From positions 1 to 8,115 of the forward strand of contig CAMYNO010000058.1 of NCBI GenBank assembly GCA_947259815.1: 8,115 nucleotides of DNA, written 5' to 3'. A program made the translations under genes and the position numbers. Positions 1-6,014 of the stretch are shown here, piece by piece; position 1 is the stretch's first letter, and the number at the start of each line of letters is the position of its first letter. Origin of the DNA: an uncultured Parvularculaceae bacterium. Lineage in GTDB: Bacteria; Pseudomonadota; Alphaproteobacteria; Caulobacterales; Parvularculaceae. The notes beneath the pieces were generated by a model. That model was not told the DNA's origin and made no database searches. It saw only the letters and a list, made by a program, of their open reading frames with translations.

Positions 1-418
1 ATCGATAAGCCGCCGGAGGATCTCCGTCGATCGAGCCGAAATTCCCTTGCCCGTCCAGCAATGGTAACCGCATGGAAAAATCCTGCGCCATACGCACCAA
101 AGCATCGTATACGGACTGGTCGCCGTGAGGGTGGTATTTACCAATGACATCACCGACGACGCGCGCCGATTTACGGTATTGTTTGTTCCAGTGATTTCCG
201 TTTTCCTGCATCGACCAGAGGATGCGCCGATGCACCGGTTTTAATCCGTCGCGCGCATCGGGGATCGCGCGTGAGACGATGACGCTCATTGCGTAATCGA
301 GATAGGATCGGCGCATTTCGTCTTCGATGGAAATCGAGGAAACGCTTGAATCGGACGGCGCGCCGCCGTCTTCCGGCAATTCGCCGCCGGAATCGTTATT
401 ATTGTTATCGTCCGCCAT
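1..418 (-). CDS. gyrA: DNA gyrase subunit A, N-terminal part (cut by window edge)
   Basis: GyrA is the DNA-breaking and rejoining subunit of gyrase, the A2B2 type II topoisomerase that introduces negative supercoils. The 139 visible residues show an Asn/Asp-rich tail (MADDNNNND) and then the winged-helix start of the breakage domain: [51 protein letters not shown] and [20 protein letters not shown]. The last visible Arg139 matches E. coli Arg121, so the catalytic Tyr lies just outside the window. In the quinolone-determining region, Gln101 sits where E. coli has Ser83, and Asp105 matches Asp87. The position of E. coli Met120 is Tyr138. The ATG at 418 is the only plausible start, because a stop follows upstream in frame with no other start codon. 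No strong Shine-Dalgarno precedes it. The motif GSIDGD fits GyrA; ParC normally has a different sequence after DGQGN. Confidence 0.97.
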   Translation of the reverse strand, partial: MADDNNNNDSGGELPEDGGAPSDSSVSSISIEDEMRRSYLDYAMSVIVSRAIPDARDGLKPVHRRILWSMQENGNHWNKQYRKSARVVGDVIGKYHPHGDQSVYDALVRMAQDFSMRLPLLDGQGNFGSIDGDPPAAYR

Positions 419-573
419 TAATAGGAGAAGCCTTTGGAATCGGTTGGAAAATCAAGCGATCCGCTTAGCATTCGTCCGCCCCGAAGCCAAGCGCGGCGAG
501 CCATTGTCAGCTTCGTGTTTATTCCGCCTTTCCAATCGGTTAGGATAGGATAGCCGTTTTTCTTGAGGGTCGG
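419..573. promoter_or_regulatory. Divergent intergenic region between gyrA and sodC
   Basis: This gap must hold the gyrA promoter on the minus strand and probably the promoter of the sodC-kelch pair on the plus strand. I see no convincing -35/-10 pair on either strand. Visible small features are a short dyad, AAGCG-ATC-CGCTT (453-465), an 8-bp direct repeat AATCGGTT (438-445 and 534-541), and a tandem AGGAT near 542-551. The dyad could be an operator but is short enough to be chance. Any reading frames across this stretch look like shadows without family motifs. Confidence 0.45.
565..569 (+). promoter_or_regulatory. Ribosome binding site deciding the GTG start of sodC
   Basis: GAGGG lies 4 nt before the GTG at 574. 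The next in-frame start, ATG at 607, has no Shine-Dalgarno and would remove most of the signal peptide, so GTG is preferred. Confidence 0.7.
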
Positions 574-1203
574 GTGAACACTTCGCAAAAAATACGCTTT
601 ATCTCAATGGGTTCCGCGTTCTTCTTGTCGGCCTGTGGAGAAAATTCCACCCCGCCGACCGGTGATGGCGACAATAATGGCGCCTCGCCGCTCATCGAGC
701 CGCTGGCGCCGGATGGCTGGGCCGACGCGGCCGGAGGCTTCGTAAGTCGCCGAAATGAGCCTGCGGGCTATGTGGTCATCGCTGATTCGCCGGGCGGCGG
801 CATTATCATGCGGATCGATTTACGCGGGCTCAGTCAGGGCTGGCACGGCATTCATCTGCACCAGATTGCCGACTGCTCCGATTTTGCAGAAGGCTTCAAG
901 GCGTCTGGCGGGCATATCGATCCCGACGACCTGGAACATGGCCTGCTCAATCCAAACGGGCCGGAACGAGCGGACCTCCCCAATGTATATGCGGGTGCGG
1001 ACGGTCGTGCGACCGCCGAAATATTTAACGCCTCCGTCGCTTTGACGCTCAGTGAAGCAGCGCTGACTTTTGGAACGCAGCCATTGATCGACGAAGACGG
1101 GTTTTCGATTATCATTCATCAGAATGCAGACGATCACATGACGCAACCTATCGGCGGCGCCGGTGAGCGGGTCGCCTGCGCCGCGATCAGGGCCGAACTT
1201 TGA
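574..1203 (+). CDS. sodC: Cu/Zn superoxide dismutase family lipoprotein with altered Zn-ligand set
   Basis: Periplasmic Cu/Zn SODs turn superoxide into H2O2 and O2. This 209-residue protein starts with a lipoprotein signal (hydrophobic FISMGSAFFL, lipobox LSAC, lipidated Cys21) and a low-complexity linker (about 22-46). The SOD fold follows. The copper ligands are visible as His94 and His96 (HGIHLH), bridging His114 (GGH) and His182 (IIIH). The structural disulfide is Cys101-Cys202 and the active-site Arg is Arg199 (GERVAC). Of the zinc ligands, His122 (EHG) and Asp134 (ADLPN) are present. The third, expected three residues before that Asp (usual pattern H-x-G-D-LPN), is Glu131 (E-R-A-D-LPN). 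Glu can bind Zn, so the enzyme may still work, but with a non-standard site. The start is GTG with a good ribosome binding site. It lies 35 bp before the kelch gene, probably in one transcript. Family assignment is firm; catalytic activity is inferred. Confidence 0.93.
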   Translation: MNTSQKIRFISMGSAFFLSACGENSTPPTGDGDNNGASPLIEPLAPDGWADAAGGFVSRRNEPAGYVVIADSPGGGIIMRIDLRGLSQGWHGIHLHQIADCSDFAEGFKASGGHIDPDDLEHGLLNPNGPERADLPNVYAGADGRATAEIFNASVALTLSEAALTFGTQPLIDEDGFSIIIHQNADDHMTQPIGGAGERVACAAIRAEL

Positions 1204-1238
1204 TGCGCATCTTGTAAAGTATTAATTGGGGCGGGCGT

Positions 1239-2300
1239 ATGACTAAATTGAACAGACGAAGTTTCGTGGCGGCGGCGCCGGCGGGCGCGATGCTCATCGG
1301 GTCGCGCGCACTTGGCCATAGCGATCCGTCGGCCTCAGGCAAATGGATGGCGCGCGCGGATATGCCCTTCCCCGTACAGGAAATTTATCCGGCGCCATAC
1401 TGGCGCGAAAGCTCGGCCGGTCCGTCGCTGAAACCGACGCCATTCAACATTATTGTCAATGCTGGCGGATTGGCGCCCGACGTTCCCCACAACGTAACCA
1501 ACGAGACGGTCTGGTACGATCCGGCCGTCGATCAATGGGGATACGGCGCCGCCCTTCCCGCGCCGCGCCATCATCTCATGCTGGTCAATAATAACGGGTA
1601 TTTGTATGGGATCGGCGGTTTTGCGCGCGACGCTGGCGGCGGCTGGCGTATGCGTTCCGACAACTGGCGCTTAAGCTCCATCAACGGTCAATGGGCGCCA
1701 ATGCGGTCATTGCCGCACCCGCAGGCGGAAGCCCATTGCGTTTCTCTTGGCGGCTTTATTCATGTCGCCGGCGGACGAGCGCCGGCGGGCAGTAAAAACC
1801 TCGAATGGTCAGATCATATCGATACGGACGAACATTGGGTGTACGACCCGGCTCTGGATCGGTGGCAGGATCTGGCGCCATTGCCGACGCCGCGAAATTC
1901 AGGCGCGGGCGTCGCCCTGAACGGCGTTCTCTTCGTCATCGGCGGACGAACCGTCAATGGCGGCAACAGCGCCGCTGTCGAAGTCTACGATCCGCTTTCT
2001 GACCGATGGGATAAAGTCCGCCCGATGCCAAAGGCCCAGGGCGGATTGGCCGCCGCAGCGCTCAACGGAAAAATCTACGCCTTTGGCGGGGAATATTTTG
2101 CCGATGGCGGCGGTGTTTATCCGAACGCGTGGGAGTACAATCCGCGAACTGACCGCTGGCGCGCTGTCGCGGATATGGTCCGCCCCCGCCATGGTCTTGG
2201 GGCTGTTACACTTGACGAGGCAATCTACGTTATCGGCGGCGCGGCGCGGGTTGGCGGCGATGGAACGTCGGCGGCGATCGACGCTTTCACCATGGATTGA
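1239..2300 (+). CDS. Tat-exported six-bladed Kelch beta-propeller protein
   Basis: This 353-residue protein has a twin-arginine signal (NRRSFV, residues 5-10, then an Ala/Gly-rich stretch to about residue 26), so it is probably exported folded to the periplasm. The mature part is made of Kelch repeats. Six GG doublets are visible (76-77, 126-127, 178-179, 235-236, 283-284, 333-334), alternating with six conserved Trp (W36, W100, W152, W209, W257, W307). Repeats typically read YDP..D.W.....LP.PR, a hydrophobic stretch and then IGG. The Trp-first N-terminus (GKWMARADMP) and the GG-last C-terminus imply a circularly closed six-bladed propeller. Kelch propellers include the periplasmic sialic acid mutarotase NanM, but nothing here shows sugar metabolism, and I cannot assign a substrate. 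Its place 35 bp after the SOD suggests a shared envelope role, which is inference. An internal ATG at 1275 would lose the Tat motif. Confidence 0.88.
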   Translation: MTKLNRRSFVAAAPAGAMLIGSRALGHSDPSASGKWMARADMPFPVQEIYPAPYWRESSAGPSLKPTPFNIIVNAGGLAPDVPHNVTNETVWYDPAVDQWGYGAALPAPRHHLMLVNNNGYLYGIGGFARDAGGGWRMRSDNWRLSSINGQWAPMRSLPHPQAEAHCVSLGGFIHVAGGRAPAGSKNLEWSDHIDTDEHWVYDPALDRWQDLAPLPTPRNSGAGVALNGVLFVIGGRTVNGGNSAAVEVYDPLSDRWDKVRPMPKAQGGLAAAALNGKIYAFGGEYFADGGGVYPNAWEYNPRTDRWRAVADMVRPRHGLGAVTLDEAIYVIGGAARVGGDGTSAAIDAFTMD

Positions 2301-2318
2301 CAGGCAATAAACCGTAGA

Positions 2319-2360
2319 CGGACCGGCGCAGCTTTCCTAAGGTCCGCATCAGTCTGCGCC
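2319..2360 (+). promoter_or_regulatory. Leader with two interleaved inverted repeats (possible pseudoknot or switch)
   Basis: Two perfect complementary pairs interlock in the 79-nt gap before the nucleoside transporter. CGGACC (2319-2324) pairs with GGTCCG (2341-2346). GGCGCAG (2325-2331) pairs with CTGCGCC (2354-2360). The order A-B-A'-B' means they form either a pseudoknot or two mutually exclusive hairpins. The second stem ends 7 nt before the Shine-Dalgarno (2368-2373), so it could affect translation. No U-run follows, so a simple intrinsic terminator is unlikely. The pairing is seen directly; regulation is inference. Confidence 0.4.
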
Positions 2361-2367
2361 AAATCAC

Positions 2368-2373
2368 AAGGGA
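2368..2373 (+). promoter_or_regulatory. Ribosome binding site of the nucleoside transporter
   Basis: AAGGGA lies 6 nt before the ATG at 2380 and supports that start. It overlaps the palindrome GGGATCCC (2370-2377). Confidence 0.75.
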
Positions 2374-2379
2374 TCCCGC

Positions 2380-3630
2380 ATGATCGAGACGGTTCTCGGC
2401 TTCTTTCAGGGCCGCATGATCGGCGTTGCCGGCATCATCGCCATTTTTGCTATCGCCATTGTCTTTTCCAAGAACCGGCTCGCAATAAATTTGCGCATCG
2501 TTCTGAGCGCATTCGCCCTGCAGGCGGCAATTGCATTTCTGGTTTTGCGCACCCCGTTCGGCGTCGATTTCATTAAAGGCCTTTCCACTGGCGTCACAAT
2601 AATCTTGAGCTACGCCAAGGAAGGGATCGGCATGATCTTTGGCGGACTGGCGGGCGACGATTACGGCACTGTGTTCGCCATTCACGTTTTGCCGATCATA
2701 ATTTTCTTTTCGGCGCTGATGTCGGTTCTCTATCATATGCGTGTGATGCAGGCGATCGTCGCCGGCGTTGGCGGATTTTTGAATGTCATCATCGGAACGC
2801 GCCCGGTCGAATCCCTGAATGCAGCAGCGAATATTTTTGTCGGCCAGACCGAAGCCCCGCTCGCAATCAAGCCTTATCTCAACCGCATCACCAATCCACA
2901 ACTCTTCGCCATCATGACGTCGGGACTCGCTTCCGTCGCCGGCACGGTGCTTGCCGCTTATGCGACGCTTGGCGTCAATCTGGAATATTTGCTGGCGGCG
3001 AGTTTTATGGCCGCCCCTGGCGGGTTGCTGATGGCCAAGCTGATCGTTCCCGATGGATCGGAGAAAGACGATTCCCCGCTGACCATCATGGACATCACGA
3101 AGGAACGCAGCCCCCACGCAAATATATTCATGGCCGCAGCCGCCGGCGCGCAGGACGGATTGAAGCTTGCGCTTACCATCGGCGCCATGCTGCTCGCGTT
3201 TGTCGCTCTAATCGCGCTTGCGAATGGATTGCTCGGCGGCATTGGCGGCTGGGTCGGCATGCCTGAGCTATCTCTACAACTGGTGCTTGGCTGGCTATTC
3301 TCGCCACTCATGTATCTTCTGAGCATCCCATGGGAGGAAGCACAGGCCGCGGGCGCCTTGTTCGGCGAGAAACTCATTCTCAACGAATTTGTCGCCTATA
3401 TCAGCTTTATCAACGGCGCGGAGAATTTCAGCCCACGCTCCGCCGCGATCATCACTTTCGCCCTTTGCGGCTTCGCCAACCTTTCCTCCATCGCCATCCT
3501 GCTTGGGGGGCTTGGCTCTCTAATTCCCGAACGCATGAGCCAGATTGCGCAATATGGGGTGTACGCCATTCTCGCTGGATCGCTTTCAAACCTGATGAGC
3601 GCCGCTCTGGCGGGGCTAATCCTGCCTTAG
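2380..3630 (+). CDS. nupC: Concentrative nucleoside transporter (CNT/NupC family)
   Basis: CNT proteins are inner-membrane trimers that import nucleosides with Na+ or H+. The 416 residues match the usual bacterial length (about 400-420). The family signatures are in order: gate-type N-terminal helices, GQTEAPL (155-161), [18 protein letters not shown] (208-225), NEFVAY (335-340) and [11 protein letters not shown] (361-371). By alignment from memory with the Vibrio cholerae structure, Gln156, Thr157 and Glu158 contact the base, while Glu336, Asn367 and Ser370 contact the ribose. All are kept, so the transporter should be functional. N151 and S185 fall where the Na+ site lies, which hints at Na+ coupling. 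It is the first gene of a tight set with xdhC (6 bp gap) and mocA, suggesting that the imported nucleosides feed purine breakdown. The leader upstream may regulate it. Exact nucleoside preference cannot be read from sequence. Confidence 0.94.
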   Translation: MIETVLGFFQGRMIGVAGIIAIFAIAIVFSKNRLAINLRIVLSAFALQAAIAFLVLRTPFGVDFIKGLSTGVTIILSYAKEGIGMIFGGLAGDDYGTVFAIHVLPIIIFFSALMSVLYHMRVMQAIVAGVGGFLNVIIGTRPVESLNAAANIFVGQTEAPLAIKPYLNRITNPQLFAIMTSGLASVAGTVLAAYATLGVNLEYLLAASFMAAPGGLLMAKLIVPDGSEKDDSPLTIMDITKERSPHANIFMAAAAGAQDGLKLALTIGAMLLAFVALIALANGLLGGIGGWVGMPELSLQLVLGWLFSPLMYLLSIPWEEAQAAGALFGEKLILNEFVAYISFINGAENFSPRSAAIITFALCGFANLSSIAILLGGLGSLIPERMSQIAQYGVYAILAGSLSNLMSAALAGLILP

Positions 3631-3636
3631 TCTCTC

Positions 3637-4560
3637 ATGCATTTCATTGAGAACGTCTTTCCCCCTCTCTTGCGTTTCATTGACGACGGGCGTCGTGTCG
3701 CCATCGTCACGCTGGTCAATGTTGAGGGCGCATCACCGCGCCCGGTCGGCAGCCAGATAGGCGTCAGCGACAATGGCGACCATGTAGGTATGATCACCGG
3801 CGGGTGCGCTGAAAAAGCGATTGCGGCCGAGGCATTGGCTTGCATACGCAAAGGTGAGAACAGGCTGGTGCGATACGGCGCCGGCTCGCCCTATGTCGAT
3901 GTGGTCCTTCCCTGCGGTTCGGGCATCGGCCTTTATTTCGAAGCGATCGACAGCGAAGCTATCGTGCGAAGCGTATGCCGCCTTCACGAGAATCGAAAAC
4001 CCGCCTTGCTACAGATCGACCCGGAGGCGTTAAATTCGCGCATTGTCGAAACAGAGGCGTTGGAAGCGTCCAATTCATTCGAGAAAGCCTGCGAACCCGA
4101 TTTTCAGATTCATATTTTCGGCGAGGGCGCAAATCTCATTGCTCTATGCTCCATCGCCAGTCAGGCCGGCTATCAAGTCAATGCGTTCAGCCCTGATGCA
4201 GCCGCGCTTCAACACCTCGCCGGATTGGAAATTGACGGCGCCGTCATTCATCGCGAAGCCGATTTTACCAACATCGCAATTGATCCTTACACGGCTGTTA
4301 TAACGCTCTTTCACGAACATGAATGGGAATTGAATATTCTGTATGCGGCGTTGAATTCCAACGCATCCTATATCGGCGCTTTGGGTAGCCGCCAAACCCA
4401 CAAATCAAGGCTTGAAGCGCTAGCGGGCATGGCGCCGACACAGCGCCCGGTCAGCGACATCCATGGCCCGGTGGGTCTCGACATCTACGCGACGAACCCG
4501 AACGAGATTGCGGTCTCCATCCTTGCAGAGATCACCAAACGGCGTCGCGCGTCATCATGA
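3637..4560 (+). CDS. xdhC: XdhC/CoxI family molybdenum hydroxylase maturation factor
   Basis: XdhC proteins bind molybdenum cofactor, promote its sulfuration and hand it to xanthine dehydrogenase-type enzymes. The 307 residues have the CoxI-like N-terminal domain with GASPRPVGS (31-39), ITGGCAEKA (53-61, Cys57) and LPCGSG (91-96, Cys93; the usual form is CGG). The XdhC Rossmann C-terminal domain follows, with the nucleotide loop FGEGAN (161-166), SYIGALGSRQTHKSR (244-258) and IHGPVGLDIYATNPNEIAVS (275-294). The Rossmann loop lacks the common GAGHVG and the following VDPR, reading FSPD (184-187) instead, so this may be a subgroup rather than a classical XdhC. It starts 6 bp after the transporter stop without a clear Shine-Dalgarno, so translation is probably coupled. 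It overlaps mocA by 4 bp (ATGA). The client enzyme is not in the window; it could be xanthine dehydrogenase or another aldehyde or N-heterocycle hydroxylase. Confidence 0.92.
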   Translation: MHFIENVFPPLLRFIDDGRRVAIVTLVNVEGASPRPVGSQIGVSDNGDHVGMITGGCAEKAIAAEALACIRKGENRLVRYGAGSPYVDVVLPCGSGIGLYFEAIDSEAIVRSVCRLHENRKPALLQIDPEALNSRIVETEALEASNSFEKACEPDFQIHIFGEGANLIALCSIASQAGYQVNAFSPDAAALQHLAGLEIDGAVIHREADFTNIAIDPYTAVITLFHEHEWELNILYAALNSNASYIGALGSRQTHKSRLEALAGMAPTQRPVSDIHGPVGLDIYATNPNEIAVSILAEITKRRRASS

Positions 4561-5138
4561 AGAAAATCGCTCTTGCGGTTTTGGCGGCGGGCGCTTCACG
4601 GCGGTTTGGCGAGGCAAGCAAGTTGCTCGCCAACTGGAATGGGCGCCCCCTGATCGCACATTCTCTTCACACATTTGAAAGCGCGCCATTTACTAAGCGT
4701 ATAGCAATCATTCCTGAGGATAGCGTAGACCTTCAACGCATTTGCCGGGATTTCAATTTCAGCACGCTCGTCAACGAAAATGCTGGCAAAGGAATCGCAA
4801 CCTCCATCGCTCTTGCAGCCTCACAGGCGGGCGATGCGGACGGCGTGATGATCGCCCTGGCGGACATGCCCTCGGTAAAGAGCGAGACTGTCGAAACGGT
4901 TATTGTCGAGGCGACGCGCGCGGCGGACGACGCCATAGTTACCCCCGTTTACAACAACAGGCGGGGACACCCGGTCATTTTCGGAAGTGCTTATTTTCCT
5001 CAGCTTGCCGCCCTTACCGGTGACAAGGGCGCGGCCGGTCTTATTCGCCAGTGCGCAGAAAACGTCATCAGCGTTCCTGTCGAAGATGAGGGCATTTTGA
5101 TCGACTTTGATGTGCCGTCCGACTTCGTGGACAGCTAG
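4557..5138 (+). CDS. mocA: MocA-type molybdenum cofactor cytidylyltransferase
   Basis: MocA joins CMP from CTP to Mo-molybdopterin, giving the dinucleotide cofactor used by the xanthine dehydrogenase/CoxL family. The 193 residues form one NTP-transferase domain. The motif LAAGASRRFGEASKLL (9-24) carries the Lys22 of the loop. NENAGKGIATSIALA (73-87), ALADMPSV (100-107), RRGHPVIFG (135-143), LTGDKGAAGLI (153-163) and DFDVPSDF (183-190) follow. The LAAG form of the first motif is the version linked in E. coli work to CTP use; the GTP-using MobA has LAGG. Its ATG overlaps the xdhC stop, with no separate Shine-Dalgarno, so the two proteins are probably made together, matching their consecutive roles in cofactor maturation. 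It is the last gene of this block and faces the ABC operon. ALADMP in place of GDMP looks like a normal variant. Confidence 0.9.
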   Translation: MKKIALAVLAAGASRRFGEASKLLANWNGRPLIAHSLHTFESAPFTKRIAIIPEDSVDLQRICRDFNFSTLVNENAGKGIATSIALAASQAGDADGVMIALADMPSVKSETVETVIVEATRAADDAIVTPVYNNRRGHPVIFGSAYFPQLAALTGDKGAAGLIRQCAENVISVPVEDEGILIDFDVPSDFVDS

Positions 5139-5152
5139 CGCCGCAAACCGCT

Positions 5153-5194
5153 TATAGCAAAATGCAATAAATCAGATTCATTGCTTATGCTATA
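5153..5194. repeat. AT-rich imperfect inverted repeat in the convergent gap
   Basis: The left arm TATAGCAAAATGCAAT (5153-5168) is nearly complementary to the right arm ATTGCTTATGCTATA (5180-5194). Seven outer and five inner base pairs flank a small internal mismatch, with an 11-nt loop. It starts 15 bp after the mocA stop, so it could act as a 3' end or stability hairpin for the nupC-xdhC-mocA transcript. No T-run follows, so it is not a classical intrinsic terminator. Confidence 0.6.
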
Positions 5195-5207
5195 GTCTTT
5201 AGTGGTC

Positions 5208-5256
5208 GCATCGCGAAAGGCAAAAACCGTTACACACTTTTTGCGCGATGCTCTAG
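5208..5256. repeat. Bulged inverted repeat, probable dispersed extragenic element
   Basis: GCATCGCG (5208-5215) pairs with CGCGATGC (5244-5251), and CAAAAA (5221-5226) pairs with TTTTTG (5238-5243). This gives a 14-bp stem with a 5-nt bulge (5216-5220) and an 11-nt loop. The right side, CACACTTTTTGCGCGATGCTCTAG-like, resembles from memory a short repeat (AAAACCG...CAC.TTTT...ATGCTCTAG) scattered between genes in many alphaproteobacteria. Its last bases supply the TAG stop of the ATPase gene on the minus strand. It may also end transcription of the ABC operon. The family membership is unverified. Confidence 0.55.
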
Positions 5257-6014
5257 GCGGGCCCTTCCAGCGTCACGGACGATCCCTCAACCCGCGCATT
5301 CACATCGTATACGAACTTTATGCGTTCGGGCGTCAAGGTATCGCCGGGAGCGCCATCGGCGATAATTTTACCGTCCTTCATCCAGATCATGCGATCGGCA
5401 TATCGCGCCGCCAGCCCAATATCGTGAAGCACCACCAGCGCAGCACCGCCGCCACGAACATAGGACTGTATTAGATCCAGAATTCGAAACTGGTGGCGCG
5501 GATCAAGGCTGGCGACAGGTTCGTCGGCCACCAGGAATGGCGTTTGCGCGGCAAGCGCGCGCGCGCAATGAACGCGCACCAACTCTCCGCCGGAGAGCGT
5601 GTCGGTTCGGCGCTCGGCGAGATCGGCGATATCACAGGCGGCCATCGCGTGTTTGATGGCGGCGGCGTCATCTTCACCAAGACGGCCAAGGCTCGCCCCG
5701 TAAGCGTAACGGCCAAGGGCGACCACATCGCGCACCAGACAGGGCCATGCGAGCGAACGCACTTGCGGCAGGTAGGTGAGCTGGCGCGCACGTTCGATCG
5801 GCGAGGATTTGAAAAAATTCCTATCGCCAAGCGTCACGCTTCCGCCGTCGGTTTTTTCCAGTCCGATAGCGGCGCGCAGCAGGCTGGTCTTGCCTGCGCC
5901 GTTCGGACCAAGCAGGACGGCGAATTCGCCGGGCGCCAGGCAGAAGGATACATTGTCCACCAACACGGCGCCGGCGGCCGAGACAGTCAGGTCTTTGACA
6001 ATCAGTTCAGTCAT
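5253..6014 (-). CDS. ABC transporter ATP-binding protein (BtuD/FecE type)
   Basis: This is the cytoplasmic ATPase that powers a type II importer for cobamides, heme or siderophores. The 253 residues show Walker A GPNGAGKTS (36-44), Q-loop Gln84 (LPQ), signature LSGGE (140-144), Walker B FLVADE (160-165, catalytic Glu165), D-loop SLD (169-171) and H-loop His197, so it should be active. The ATG at 6014 is chosen because it overlaps the permease stop by 8 bp, has GAAGG 10 nt upstream, and gives the normal MTELIVKDLTV beginning. A start at 6083 would add an unlikely Arg-rich leader lying within the permease gene. It is the last gene of the operon. Its stop codon falls inside the extragenic repeat. 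The ADEPVASLDPRH form is typical of the cobamide/iron-chelate group but does not settle the substrate. Confidence 0.93.
   Translation of the reverse strand: MTELIVKDLTVSAAGAVLVDNVSFCLAPGEFAVLLGPNGAGKTSLLRAAIGLEKTDGGSVTLGDRNFFKSSPIERARQLTYLPQVRSLAWPCLVRDVVALGRYAYGASLGRLGEDDAAAIKHAMAACDIADLAERRTDTLSGGELVRVHCARALAAQTPFLVADEPVASLDPRHQFRILDLIQSYVRGGGAALVVLHDIGLAARYADRMIWMKDGKIIADGAPGDTLTPERIKFVYDVNARVEGSSVTLEGPA

Noticed and set aside
438..541. Direct repeat AATCGGTT, two copies 96 bp apart between gyrA and sodC
   Set aside because: Only 8 bp match and the flanks differ; it is too weak to call an operator pair without conservation data.
327..548. Open frame over the gyrA start and intergenic gap
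   Set aside because: It overlaps the conserved GyrA N-terminus on the opposite strand and has no ribosome binding site or recognisable motif.
2370..2377. Palindrome GGGATCCC over the transporter ribosome binding site
   Set aside because: It has no loop, so it cannot form a useful RNA hairpin; an 8-bp palindrome of this kind is expected by chance.
2287..3117. Long open frame on the minus strand across the start of the transporter gene
   Set aside because: It is antisense to a clear CNT transporter with all its binding motifs. The translation is His/Asp/Arg-rich and lacks any family pattern.
5202..5474. Open frame on the plus strand starting in the convergent gap
   Set aside because: Most of it is antisense to the ATPase C-terminus, and its start lies in the inverted repeat region.
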